NCBI GenBank assembly: GCA_014191195.1 | Contig: BJGZ01000010.1 | Span: forward strand, 1 to 64,000 | DNA length: 64,000 nt | Direction: 5' to 3' | Source of the DNA: Chlorobiota bacterium | GTDB taxonomy: Bacteria; Bacteroidota; Ignavibacteria; Kapaibacteriales; UBA961 | Shown here: positions 40,701-48,781 of the stretch, in pieces | Numbering within the stretch: the first letter of the stretch is position 1 | How the letters are laid out: each line of letters starts with the position of its first letter | Made by a program: the position numbers and the translations under genes | The notes under the pieces: model-generated | The model's database searches: none | Told to the model about the DNA's origin: nothing | The model's input: the letters and a program-made list of their open reading frames with translations, nothing else

Positions 40701-40718
40701 AGTGCCTTTAAAGCCCAT
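34737..40718 (-). CDS. Giant secreted FG-GAP beta-propeller protein with T9SS sorting domain
   Basis: A 1993-residue exported protein. I use the ATG at 40718, preceded by GGAG 9 bases upstream, which places a signal peptide (residues 10-30) at the N-terminus; an in-frame ATG at 40772 adds 18 residues. After an N-terminal region (30-235) come 21 integrin-like FG-GAP repeats (about 235-1535, roughly 62 residues each), nearly all with a Ca-binding Asp-x-Asn-x-Asp loop. Then come two Ig/PKD-like domains with 'GGLPPYQYSW' and 'GGTPPYKYKW' and a type A T9SS domain (last 80 residues). It is likely a cell-surface adhesin or binding protein. Confidence 0.92.
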   Translation of the reverse strand: MGFKGTVYKGLFLSLIIAVSALTFLDIDFCYLMDTVSKKSIVYSQNNHSEFGIESSSYTYTSKNPTQHVAIEFCDYSFSLQSLDKNTWKNTIELQSIHKGAISLKISDNPHVNINDSLMNISNEHFTIEYINSKQGLRQNFIVHSQPMGDSTLTVELKTQSDELKPLLMNNDGIAFIDKHSSEIVITYKDLKVWDANNTLLDASFSLHNNTIALHIDDKQAVYPITIDPLSATPDWSMDGNQFEAFFGYVLTPLGDINGDDIGDFAAGMPKYDITKNDEGAVFVFLGSVNGPEKQPQIVLSSGQANSEFGFSVAGIGDINKDGYDDIMVGAPRYDNGQLDEGAAFLYLGSSSGIISTPAIMKESNQANARFGYAISSAGKANNDDTLDIAISAPYYDNGSLDEGAVFVYFGGNGSLANTSPWMVESNQIDARMGISISGGMDINGDSKSDLLIGIPFYDNGHINEGCVRVYFSSTNGLSTNAAWQFESNQANAECGTSVALCSDLNGDGFNDVLIGAPFYSNGEQSEGRAYCFYGTSNGLSTNPAWTNESNQANARYGQSVACTGDINNDGNADFIIGAPLYDNGQLDEGKAYLYFGNTVSISQNAGWTSEGNQADAQFGTSVSGLGDINFDTKSDFGIGAPYYDDDLREEGQVSIYYGISSSLSSSDKVLETDIPLAQLGTSLAPAGDINGDGYDDMIAGSPDYENGEQSEGRIQVYLGSASGFSSTPSWIYESNSMNARMGASVASAGDINGDGYSDILVGAPGYSNGQNAEGKLMIFLGSAQGISSSSPFWQYESNQIAANLGASVASAGDINNDGFSDILVGAPGASNSNGNVGMVMLFSGNPIGPDSILWTSYGPNSGCRFGATIASADINADTYNDIFIGAPSYNSDSDLAPEGGVFCYFGRKSKPSDTVNWRYSISNDNSELGYAIANIGDVNMDGFTDIAIGAPSFSNGQNNEGVINVFYGNTLGLSRIPSWYTESNTNGSKLGTSLSGYGDFNADGISDMIAGCPGFSSGQNQEGAVFTYYGSQTGLSTGKLFSESDQAGAKLGTSIGICGDINGDGISDICAGAPYYKNGQLQEGAITVSYGKQIFFAISPNQVIEAAQDNEEYGWTVSGRADFNGDGFGDFAVGSPFYDGISADQGRVTIHYGSASGIDIVAKNELIGPNQNGAGFGYAIAANGDLNGDGYADLIVSAPFFDDANSSQQDIGRIYVYYGSKTGLDLKAKTVFSGSQAGGKFGFSLCYSGDINLDGYSDIVLGEPGFSSTIENAGKANVMFGSEYGLNTNNYWSKIGPQTGSEFGASVASAGDINGDGINDIIIGAPSYDVNTAQDDQGRVYIHYGIPNGIADSAGWIVSGNQYKALFGANVASAGDINNDGFSDVLIASTLYDKGQTNEGIIQLFLGSAKGASKQSIWTAEGDITALEFGKSAGSIGDINNDGYGDIVVGSGLYSSNANAHRSRLYLGSSNGLSALPVWTYKSSGIQETAGACIAPIADINGDGYPDLAVSTRSYDSGFNPKNGMVAIFYGNGNTGSKGSTLQYKKGTNSPITISLRVENSSSVDIGASYFPFTGRTFIRPIIEVKPLNQAFNNKNTVTSSTWTDIQGLKDIVQNISALTVNSSYKWRMRFEYKLAEGNTQHFSRWFCNNYNTPGEIDFRTGAACNTKFGYAPDIVLCESSGKEIGNIVSGGLPPYQYSWEPVTGLSSVSIARPLANPAKTTRYICTVIDGSFCVVKDTINVIVNPALSTELPDSFIICEGDSIQLPLIIKGGTPPYKYKWTPSSGGLSSLIEQVPIARPNATTLFKIEIKDALQCAIYDSITVKVNKRPYQPIIDKINDSTLTCITDAITYQWYKDSVLIQGATSRTLTYTQRNGTGNYVVEIGDINSCKNQSFGFRVATSLQDWTTKKSFVIYPNPASDFITLSLQHYTSVQGILSITSVLGQNMISIPFATNDNGIYKHQLNLSSLPTGIYYVRLKSGNLEWTEVISLK
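36120..40016 (-). repeat. 21 tandem FG-GAP coding repeats
   Basis: An array of about 185-base coding units inside the giant gene. Each has the core 'GDINGDG.SD' followed by 'GAP.Y.NGQ..EG' and a strand ending 'YFGS'. I counted 21 units by eye. Unit 3 has a degraded calcium loop (KANNDDTLD). Units 8 to 10 and 18-19 are the most alike. Confidence 0.85.
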
Positions 40719-40784
40719 TTGTAGAGTCTCCGCATGAAAATGATAAATACTAAGAATAATGCTACTCTTCAATGCAAAATTACC

Positions 40785-41417
40785 TTATTTCAAGATAATA
40801 CCTGTCTCTATACTCCAAAATAATAAGTCCATCTCTTCCATTGGAATATGAATCTGTGAACAATAAAGCAACCATAATTGTTCGATGTGAACATAATGCT
40901 TCGAACTTTTAATAATTGTTCCTTGCTCAATCACATTACATTCTGCTAGATGCTTAAGGATATGTCTATCTAATATTGTTGGACCAAATATTCCGATATT
41001 TCTCATAAAATGAGCAGATTCTTTCAATCCAAAACCTTTAATACGTGAACATAACATGTCTCTTAAGTCAAATGGAAAGTCTTTATAAGTATCAATTATT
41101 GACTCTATTTCAGAAAAGTGATTTCTAAGTGACTGCAAATTCTTGCTTTTCTGATTATGAAATCGAATATAATGCTCAGGATTTCCTAAAATTGATGCTG
41201 TATTATATCCAGTAAGAAAAAAATCTTCTTTTTTTAGAATTGAACACACAATATCAGCATGAATTGCTTTGGATTGCGGTGTTAAAATGCAATAACATGC
41301 TTCATAAAACCATTCGCTTTTTTCAATCTTTTTAAAATCAGATAATCTCTTTTGTATTGCAGATAATCGCTCTGAATATAACTGCTTATAATATGCAGGA
41401 AATTCCATGTTGTTCAT
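40785..41417 (-). CDS. N-glycosylase/DNA lyase (Ogg2-type 8-oxoguanine glycosylase)
   Basis: A 210-residue HhH-GPD glycosylase. The catalytic Lys132 lies in 'KGFGLKESAHFMRNIG' and Asp150 in 'TILDRHILKHL', the pair needed for bifunctional base removal and beta-lyase action. There is no iron-sulfur cluster, as in Ogg2. The protein is short and starts with 'EWFYEACYCILTPQSKA', typical of the family. It repairs oxidised guanine. The gene is divergent from polA, with a 115-base shared upstream region, and lies before the FG-GAP gene on the minus strand. Confidence 0.9.
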   Translation of the reverse strand: MNNMEFPAYYKQLYSERLSAIQKRLSDFKKIEKSEWFYEACYCILTPQSKAIHADIVCSILKKEDFFLTGYNTASILGNPEHYIRFHNQKSKNLQSLRNHFSEIESIIDTYKDFPFDLRDMLCSRIKGFGLKESAHFMRNIGIFGPTILDRHILKHLAECNVIEQGTIIKSSKHYVHIEQLWLLYCSQIHIPMEEMDLLFWSIETGIILK

Positions 41418-41532
41418 ATCGATAAAACACTATTAATATTGTGTATAAGCTATCTTTTCTGTTTTGATTCGTAATTTGCATGAAACATATTTCATAAGCT
41501 AAAGAAACATTACTATTTGGATTATTTTTATT

Positions 41533-44355
41533 ATGTCAACAGCAATTTTTATTGATTCTATGGGTATTGTTTTCAGGGCTTATCATGCCATGTCTAAAAG
41601 TGGCTTTAAAGCTCCAAATGGGGAACCCACAGGTGCTGTATTCGGTTTTATTAATATTATTACTGCTTTATTAGAAAAAGAAAATCCTACATATATAGCT
41701 GCTGTTTTTGATACATCTGCGCCTACTTTTAGGCATGAAAAATATGAATTATACAAGGCCAATCGACAAGAATTCCCAGAAGAATTAATTCCTCAAATGC
41801 CAAGAATCAAAGAATTTTTACAAGCGATTGGCATCCCAATTTTAGAATTGCCTGGATTCGAAGCTGATGATATTATTGGAACACTTGCTCATCATGCATC
41901 ACAAAAAGGTTATGAAGTACGTTGTTTAACATCTGACAAAGACTATTTTCAATTGGTAAATGATCATGTCAAAATAATGCGTCCAGGAAAAGATAGCAGT
42001 GAATATGACATTTATGGCAAGCAAGAAGTAAAAGACAAAATGGGTGTCTATCCACATCAAATAATCGATTTACTTGCTTTAATTGGGGATGCTTCGGATA
42101 ATATTCCAGGTGTAAAAGGTATTGGAGAAAAAACTGCGCAACCGCTTATTGAAGCATATGGATCTGTAGAAGGAATCTATGAAAATTTACATGCTATCAC
42201 CCGAGATACTGTCCGTAATAAATTGGCTGATGGTCGTGATTTGGCATTTTTATCCAAAGAACTGGTAACAATTCATACAGAAGTTCCTTTACTTACTCAT
42301 TTAGAAGACTGCAAACCTATCATGGCCGATGCTGTAAAAGTTGATCAATTATTATCATTGCTCAATTTTAATACACTGAGAAGAAAATGGGCAATGAAAA
42401 CCTCCGGTACTGTAAATGCTCATTCAATTGATACAATGCAAGAACTAGCTCCAGCACTTTTTGATACCGTTAAGAATAGGAAGCATGATTATGTATTGGT
42501 AAAAGACACATTTTCTTTACAATTAATGATTCATGAAATAAAGAATGCACCTTCTATTTGTTTTGATTTAGAAACTACATCCTTAGATACAATGAATTGC
42601 TCTATTGTAGGTTTTGCTTTAAGTTCAAAAGTATCAAAAGCATTTTTTGTGCTTACTAAAGATGAAGACATGAACAGTGAAAACAATACTTTTTCTGAAT
42701 CTTTATTTGATGAACCCAAAGATTCTTGTAATTATCAGCATATTCATGATCAAACTTCTTTAACAGCAATAGAAGTTGCCGAAGCATTAAAACCAATATT
42801 AGAAGATCCTTCAAAAAAGAAGATTGCGCAAAACGGCAAATTTGACGCTTTAATTTTAAAAAGATATGGTGTGAAAGTACATCCTTTGTCTTTCGACCCA
42901 ATGTTAGCAAGTTATGTCTTGAATCCAGACAATCTTCATGGAATGAATGCCTTATCTAAACAATGGTTGAGTTACGAATCAATACCAATAACTGCATTGA
43001 TTGGAGATAAAAAGAATGGATCTATGAGGGATGTAGAACCATTGAAATTAACCGAATATGCTGCAGAAGACGCTGATATTACTCTTGAATTAGCCCATAA
43101 ACTAGAACAAAAATTAGATGAACAAGGCCTTTTAGATTTTGCTATTAATGTAGAATTTCCTTTAAGTGAAGTATTAGTAGATATGGAATTCAATGGAATT
43201 GCAATTGATACAAAAGGATTAGCAGATATTTCTTTACATATCAAAACAGAAGTACAAATCTTAAAAGAGAAGATTTATCATGAAGCTGGTATTTCTGATT
43301 TTAATATTGATTCTCCTAAACAAGTAGGAGAAATTTTATTTGACAAATTACAGCTACCCAAACCTAAAAAGATAAAAAATGGGTATAGCACTGATGTAAA
43401 TGTGTTAACTGAATTATCTGAATCATATCCAATTGCTGGCTATATTCTTGAACACCGTCAATTGCAAAAATTACAAAATACATATGTTGAATCTCTTCCA
43501 CGAATGGTTAATTCCAGAACAGGAAGAATTCATACAACGTTTAATCAAACAATTGCAGGAACTGGAAGATTATCATCAGTAGAGCCCAATCTTCAAAATA
43601 TACCAATTAGATCTGCCTTAGGACGCTCTATCAGAAAAGCATTTGTACCTGCAAAAGGTAATTCTATGTTGTCTGCAGATTATTCTCAAGTGGAGTTAAG
43701 GGTTATGGCTCATGTATCAGGAGATGAAACCCTTATTCAAGCTTTTCAGCAAGGATTAGATATACATTCCGCCACCGCTGCCGCACTATTTAATGTAGCA
43801 TTGCAGGATGTTCAAAGTGATAAAAGAAGAATTGCTAAAACTGTCAATTTTGGTATTATGTATGGGCAGGGAAGTTTTGGTTTAGCAAGACAACTGGGTA
43901 TTTCTAGGCATGAATCTAAACAGATTATTGAGCAATATTTTGAACGCTATCCAAAAATAAAAGCATATATGGATCAAACAATTCTGCATGCAAAAACTAA
44001 AGGATATGTTGAAACTTTAATGGGAAGAAGACGATATTTCCCTTTAATAGAAAGCAATAATCATAATATTCGCCAAGGTGCAGAAAGAGCAGCTATTAAT
44101 ATGCCTATTCAAGGTGCTGCTGCAGATATGATGAAATTAGCAATGATTGCAATTCATAAAGAAATGAAAAAACAACATTTTTCTTCTTTAATGATGCTGC
44201 AAATTCATGATGAATTACTTTTTGATGTTGTACCTGGCGAAGAAGAAGATTTAAAAAATCTGGTAAAACATATTATGGAACATGCTATGTCTTTAGGAAA
44301 TGTACCAATATTAGTAGAAACAGGTTTTGGATCAAATTGGGAAGAGGCTCATTAA
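41533..44355 (+). CDS. polA: DNA polymerase I
   Basis: A 940-residue enzyme. The N-terminal 5' nuclease (about 1-300) has 'FEADDIIGT'. The 3'-5' exonuclease (about 320-540) keeps the acidic residues 'CFDLETTSLD', 'NGKFDAL' and 'YAAEDAD', so proofreading is probably active, unlike many Gram-positive homologues. Family A polymerase motifs A 'DYSQVELRVMAH', B 'RRIAKTVNFGIMYG' (Phe at the dideoxy-discriminating position) and C 'QIHDELLFDV' are intact. The stop overlaps that of the convergent DUF2279 gene in a shared TTAA (44352-44355). Confidence 0.97.
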   Translation: MSTAIFIDSMGIVFRAYHAMSKSGFKAPNGEPTGAVFGFINIITALLEKENPTYIAAVFDTSAPTFRHEKYELYKANRQEFPEELIPQMPRIKEFLQAIGIPILELPGFEADDIIGTLAHHASQKGYEVRCLTSDKDYFQLVNDHVKIMRPGKDSSEYDIYGKQEVKDKMGVYPHQIIDLLALIGDASDNIPGVKGIGEKTAQPLIEAYGSVEGIYENLHAITRDTVRNKLADGRDLAFLSKELVTIHTEVPLLTHLEDCKPIMADAVKVDQLLSLLNFNTLRRKWAMKTSGTVNAHSIDTMQELAPALFDTVKNRKHDYVLVKDTFSLQLMIHEIKNAPSICFDLETTSLDTMNCSIVGFALSSKVSKAFFVLTKDEDMNSENNTFSESLFDEPKDSCNYQHIHDQTSLTAIEVAEALKPILEDPSKKKIAQNGKFDALILKRYGVKVHPLSFDPMLASYVLNPDNLHGMNALSKQWLSYESIPITALIGDKKNGSMRDVEPLKLTEYAAEDADITLELAHKLEQKLDEQGLLDFAINVEFPLSEVLVDMEFNGIAIDTKGLADISLHIKTEVQILKEKIYHEAGISDFNIDSPKQVGEILFDKLQLPKPKKIKNGYSTDVNVLTELSESYPIAGYILEHRQLQKLQNTYVESLPRMVNSRTGRIHTTFNQTIAGTGRLSSVEPNLQNIPIRSALGRSIRKAFVPAKGNSMLSADYSQVELRVMAHVSGDETLIQAFQQGLDIHSATAAALFNVALQDVQSDKRRIAKTVNFGIMYGQGSFGLARQLGISRHESKQIIEQYFERYPKIKAYMDQTILHAKTKGYVETLMGRRRYFPLIESNNHNIRQGAERAAINMPIQGAAADMMKLAMIAIHKEMKKQHFSSLMMLQIHDELLFDVVPGEEEDLKNLVKHIMEHAMSLGNVPILVETGFGSNWEEAH

Positions 44356-45221
44356 AGTCTTATTCCATACCAAACTACTGTTGGCAAAATTCTGATACAA
44401 GGCATAGGAAGTTTTATCATTTGAAGAGTTGTTTTAACCATTTTAGCAAAATCTGAATTTCCTGGCAATGCCTCTACATTTAAGTCTAAAGAAAGCCATA
44501 ATTCATGATTACCTGCCCCAGCTCTATCTATATTTTTCACGCTATGTCCAATCGCTAAAGCTAGATATGGTGTCCAAGAAGTTTGTAAATCTTTTGATAA
44601 TAAAGGATGTACATGTATACTTAGCCAATGATATGTACTTGTATAATCATTTAGTAGAGAATTATATGTATCAGTAGAATAATCCTTTGAGCGTTTGAAA
44701 CTAAATTTTAATCTGAACATGTCTAAAGAAGGATAATATGTTTGCAAAACAGGTAAACCTGCACCGATTATATTGCCAATCATATCTCCGCGACTAAAAC
44801 CTAAATATGGTTCTCCTGTAGAAAATCCATCCTGAATTTCTACAATGGTTTGATGCAATAAAGAAATGCCACTACCCAATAATTGAGCTTCTTTTGGCTG
44901 CATTCCTGCGCATGTATACGATTCTTTGATTATTCTTGAATATCCATAAGCAAATGACATATGGCCTGCCTTATCAGCATACAATGCATCATCTCTTTCC
45001 ATTGATAGGCTCATTATTGAAAAAGAGGATGGCCTGCTCCAATAATCTTTCTGTTGCTTTGCAAAAGATGCTGAGAGAATCCCAGCATGTGCTAAGGAAA
45101 CTCCCCAAAAAGCATAATTACTTGATATGCTAGAATCATTATCGAATACTACTTTTGCTTGAAGCCCAGTAGAAGAGTTATGAATAATCAGGCACAAAAT
45201 TACTATCAATAAAAAATTCAT
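44352..45221 (-). CDS. DUF2279-family exported protein
   Basis: A 289-residue protein with a short signal peptide (about residues 1-20). The DUF2279 signature is seen: a Trp/Tyr-rich segment, then 'ADKAGHMSFAYGYSR' followed by 'EIQDGFSTGEPYLGFSRGDMIGNIIGA' (quoted in part). Family members are exported or outer-membrane-associated and of unknown role. Convergent with polA and divergent from the ABC ATPase gene. Confidence 0.75.
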   Translation of the reverse strand: MNFLLIVILCLIIHNSSTGLQAKVVFDNDSSISSNYAFWGVSLAHAGILSASFAKQQKDYWSRPSSFSIMSLSMERDDALYADKAGHMSFAYGYSRIIKESYTCAGMQPKEAQLLGSGISLLHQTIVEIQDGFSTGEPYLGFSRGDMIGNIIGAGLPVLQTYYPSLDMFRLKFSFKRSKDYSTDTYNSLLNDYTSTYHWLSIHVHPLLSKDLQTSWTPYLALAIGHSVKNIDRAGAGNHELWLSLDLNVEALPGNSDFAKMVKTTLQMIKLPMPCIRILPTVVWYGIRL

Positions 45222-45272
45222 ACTGTATGCTTATGAAGTCTATATAATGTGTACTTATTGAATGCGTATAAA

Positions 45273-45287
45273 ATATCATTAATTTGG
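45273..45287 (+). promoter_or_regulatory. Promoter-like 15-mer, shared with 23981-23995
   Basis: 'atatcattaatttgg' ends 34 bases before the ATG of the ABC ATPase gene and is identical to the 15-mer before the DUF3467 gene. It is a possible promoter for this divergent region. Confidence 0.3.
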
Positions 45288-45321
45288 GAAAAATGACTGC
45301 AAACAATATATGACATAGCCA

Positions 45322-46299
45322 ATGATACATGTACAAAATTTAACAAAGGTATTCAAAAGTCATAAAAAAGAACCTGGAATTAAGGGGTCTATTACTTCAT
45401 TATTTAAAAGAACATATACTGAATATTTAGCTGCTGATTCAATCTCTTTCGACATTCAAGAAGGAGAATTAGTTGGTATGTTGGGATCTAATGGAGCGGG
45501 CAAAACAACTACTCTAAAAATGCTTTCAGGATTATTGCATCCAACCCGTGGACATGCAGAAGTGATGGGTTATGTTCCGTGGAAAAGGGATAATGAATTT
45601 AGAAGAAATTTCTCTTTGGTTATGGGACAAAGAAGTCAACTTTGGTGGGATTTACCAGCAGCAGATTCTTATTTGCTTAATAAAGAAATGTATTCTATTG
45701 CTAGTTTTGATTATGCTAGTCGATTGAAGTATTTATCCGAAACATTAGGAATAGCCGATAAATTAACAGTTCAAGTAAGAAAATTATCCTTAGGCGAAAG
45801 GATGAAATGCGAACTTATCGGAGCGCTGCTCCATTATCCAAAAGTTGTGTATCTGGATGAACCAACTATTGGATTAGATATAGTAGCACAGCATGCATTA
45901 AGAGAATTTATTTCAGATTTTAATAAAAATAATGCCACGACTATTATTCTAACTAGCCATTATATGGATGATATAAAGGCACTTTGTAAAAGGGTATTAC
46001 TTATTGATCAGGGTAAGCTAATATATGATGGTGAGTTAAGTGGCCTTACTGATTCTTTTTCTGCATCTAAGATACTACGCATTACTTTTGAAGAAAATGT
46101 TGAGTATCAACAGCTAATGATTTTAGGAACAATTATAGAACATAAAGATGATTATGCTACAATACAAGTTGCAAAAGAAGATTTATCTGCATGCGCTACA
46201 CATATTTTTACAAATTTTCAGGTTAGAGATATCACAATTGAAGATATTCCTGTTGACGAAATTATTAGGATGATTTTTTCAGGCAAAACAGAAATCTAA
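45322..46299 (+). CDS. ABC-2-type transporter ATP-binding protein
   Basis: A 325-residue ATPase. Walker A GSNGAGKTT (55-63), signature 'LSLGERMKCEL', Walker B 'VVYLDEPTIGLD' and a switch His in 'LTSHYMDD' are intact. The N-terminus 'FKSHKKEPGIKGSITSLFKR' and a C-terminal extension of about 80 residues place it near NatA-like exporters that normally pair with DUF990/ABC-2 permeases. No permease gene follows. A short hydrophobic open stretch and a T9SS-type gene come next, so its partner must be elsewhere or lost. Confidence 0.9.
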   Translation: MIHVQNLTKVFKSHKKEPGIKGSITSLFKRTYTEYLAADSISFDIQEGELVGMLGSNGAGKTTTLKMLSGLLHPTRGHAEVMGYVPWKRDNEFRRNFSLVMGQRSQLWWDLPAADSYLLNKEMYSIASFDYASRLKYLSETLGIADKLTVQVRKLSLGERMKCELIGALLHYPKVVYLDEPTIGLDIVAQHALREFISDFNKNNATTIILTSHYMDDIKALCKRVLLIDQGKLIYDGELSGLTDSFSASKILRITFEENVEYQQLMILGTIIEHKDDYATIQVAKEDLSACATHIFTNFQVRDITIEDIPVDEIIRMIFSGKTEI

Positions 46300-46309
46300 T
46301 TATATGTGA

Positions 46310-46459
46310 GTATTATCTGCTCTTGAAAAAATAGGTTGGCTATGGCCTTCTCTTTGGCTATTTTACGCAACAATTTCTTCTCTGACTTATTTATCTTTTT
46401 TTGAAATCATAATATCTATTGGACTATATTTATGCTTCTTAAAACAAGGCTATTTATGA
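46310..46459 (+). other. Hydrophobic open stretch without a usable start, possible gene relic
   Basis: A 49-codon open stretch encodes a very hydrophobic peptide (starting VLSALEKIGWLWPS, with two likely TM helices) and ends in TGA that overlaps the ATG at 46456 as ATGA. An ATG (46304-46306) lies directly before it but is followed at once by TGA. This may be a small membrane protein broken by one stop, a permease fragment, or chance. Confidence 0.25.
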
Positions 46460-48762
46460 AATATTTTGTATCTATATTATTATGTGTTTTTACTATCAAT
46501 CTAGCTTTGGGACAGGGTGCAAGTAAAAGGCTTGTAGTAATCGAGGAATTTACTAGTGCAACTTGCGGTCCATGTGTAGATGCTGATAAAGTACTTAAAA
46601 CCGTAGTTAATATTGATAGTGGTATTATAGCGCTTAAATATCATTTGAATGTGCCATCACCTGGTGATCCATTTTACAAAGCTAATCCAACTCATAATGA
46701 TAAGAGAGGGTCTTTATATTCAGTACCTGCATTACCAGCAGCCAGAGTGAATGGTTATCGAAATGTAGACCCACGAGATGGGGCTGCAATGATTGCTGCT
46801 TCCAAAAATGATCAATCAATTCCTTATCCAATCTCGATGAAAGTTACCAATACTTCTGTTTCTGGTAATGAAATGAAAGCAATTATCGAGATTGAATCTG
46901 ATATTGAGATTAATAATTTTATTCTTCATGCTGCAGTGTATGCAGAGGATGTAAAGCTGCCAGATTTACCCAAAACATTAGCAAATTCTAATGGACAATC
47001 TGAATTTTCTTCTGCATTGTTATTGCTTTTGCCAAATGAAAATGGAACTGTTTGGAATAGCATAGCAAAAGAAAAGAAAATTGTAGAATTTATGTATACA
47101 AAAGGCACAAGTGAAGTGTGGCAAGGCAATTCACACATTATTGCTTTTCTTCAAAATGCGAGTACTTTAGAAATCATTCAAGCTGCAATAAGCTTGCCTA
47201 AACAGCCTGGGACAATGGTTTCTACTGGTATTACATATCCTCCAACAATAGCTCCTACTTTTTCTGTGATAGATCCAGATCAAATCGTAGAAGTTAAAGC
47301 TGTTATTTCTAATCTATCTGCTTCAACTATTAATTATACCAATCTTCAAATAGTTAAAAGTGCAAGAACGCCAGCAGATTGGATATTATCTGTTAATGGG
47401 GCAAGCCCTAGTTTTACTTTATTGGCCGGCCAGACAAAAGAATTTACTGTAAAATTACAAAGAACTGTAACTACAGGTATTGGCGAAGCTGTTCTGTCTT
47501 TTGGCGAAGCTGGTAATAGCAAAACCTATGTTTCTACACCAATTACTATTGTTTCTAAAGAATCTGAAGCTTTCTTAATTCAGGACAATAATAGCGGTTC
47601 TTCGGCACCATTCGAACAGGCAATTTCAAAGGTTGGTGTCAAAAAGTTTATTCCTCTATCAACAAAAGAATTCATACAAAACATTACTCGTTTTACATCT
47701 TTAAAAAGGGTGTTATGGCATTGTGCTGATAGCGGCAAGATTGATAGGTCTGAGTCTGATTTTATCCTTGGATTGATGAATCGTGGTATTTCTTTTTTAA
47801 TTAGTGGACATCTTCTTACAAATAATATGTTTTTTGATGGTGTTGCTTTATTAGATACAATCGGAGTTTCTTATGCTGGATTTCAGCTTAAGAATACTGA
47901 TTTTACAATTACTGGTATGAATGCTGATACTATAAGCGATGGATTTAAAGAGGATTGCATTAAAAGAAATTATGCCTTATTCCCCATGAAGTTTAATACG
48001 AAAACAGCTTTTGGAACTATACCTTTATTACGATATGGAAATGGGCCAGCAGATACATTGGTTGGTGTAAGAACACAAAAAATGAGAAATAGAATTGTTT
48101 ATTTTGGATTTAATCCCTTAGTTATCCAAAATGAAATAAGCAGAAATGCACTTGTCAATAAATCTCTTACCTGGATTGAAAATTTTACATATACTCCCCA
48201 AGCGAGTGTAAAAGCTAGCGCAACTTCTTTAGCTTTTGGTACTTTAACAACAGTTGATACAAAAACTAGTTCTTTCAGTGTAAAGAATATTGGGGATGCA
48301 TCATGCACTATTGAATCAGCAGAGATTAGCGGAAATGATAAATCTGATTTTTCTGTAATATCAAAGAAAATACCTTTAAATGCTGGTGATTCTACAATTA
48401 TATCTGTTGATTTTGCTCCTAAAATCGCTGGAGACAAATCTGCTACACTTACTATTACATTTAATAAAGGGTTGAATCCAATAGTAGTTTCTTTGTCCGG
48501 TAATTTTATACCTAGTTCTATTCAAGAAATGTATGAACAACTAGGAATTAAACTTAGTGTGATTGGAAATTCAATTGAAATTGTGAATCAAAATCAACAT
48601 ATCTATAAAGTTGTACTATCTGATATTCATGGCAATGCAATACACACATTAGATTGTCCTCAGGGCAATTTATTGATTAACAATATAGTGAATGGATTTT
48701 ATGTGGTTTCTATTATGAACTCAGATACTATCTATTCTATACCATTAATTATTACTTATTAA
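46456..48762 (+). CDS. Secreted thioredoxin-fold protein with anchor-D domain (Omp28-like)
   Basis: A 768-residue exported protein (ATG at 46456 chosen; ATG at 46432 adds eight residues). The signal peptide of about 20 residues ends LALGQ. The thioredoxin-like N-domain carries a redox CGPC at Cys37-Cys40 in 'EFTSATCGPCV', like Omp28 proteins. An abnormal-spindle/choice-of-anchor-D-like beta domain lies at about 580-690. The last 75 residues resemble a weak T9SS sorting domain. It may act on disulfides at the surface. The PNGase F-like gene follows 20 bases later. Confidence 0.75.
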   Translation: MKYFVSILLCVFTINLALGQGASKRLVVIEEFTSATCGPCVDADKVLKTVVNIDSGIIALKYHLNVPSPGDPFYKANPTHNDKRGSLYSVPALPAARVNGYRNVDPRDGAAMIAASKNDQSIPYPISMKVTNTSVSGNEMKAIIEIESDIEINNFILHAAVYAEDVKLPDLPKTLANSNGQSEFSSALLLLLPNENGTVWNSIAKEKKIVEFMYTKGTSEVWQGNSHIIAFLQNASTLEIIQAAISLPKQPGTMVSTGITYPPTIAPTFSVIDPDQIVEVKAVISNLSASTINYTNLQIVKSARTPADWILSVNGASPSFTLLAGQTKEFTVKLQRTVTTGIGEAVLSFGEAGNSKTYVSTPITIVSKESEAFLIQDNNSGSSAPFEQAISKVGVKKFIPLSTKEFIQNITRFTSLKRVLWHCADSGKIDRSESDFILGLMNRGISFLISGHLLTNNMFFDGVALLDTIGVSYAGFQLKNTDFTITGMNADTISDGFKEDCIKRNYALFPMKFNTKTAFGTIPLLRYGNGPADTLVGVRTQKMRNRIVYFGFNPLVIQNEISRNALVNKSLTWIENFTYTPQASVKASATSLAFGTLTTVDTKTSSFSVKNIGDASCTIESAEISGNDKSDFSVISKKIPLNAGDSTIISVDFAPKIAGDKSATLTITFNKGLNPIVVSLSGNFIPSSIQEMYEQLGIKLSVIGNSIEIVNQNQHIYKVVLSDIHGNAIHTLDCPQGNLLINNIVNGFYVVSIMNSDTIYSIPLIITY

Positions 48763-48781
48763 ATAGTTCTGGATTATACCA

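Noticed and set aside
45322-46299. The ABC ATPase as part of a phage or mobile element
   Set aside because: No integrase, inverted repeats or phage genes are present nearby.
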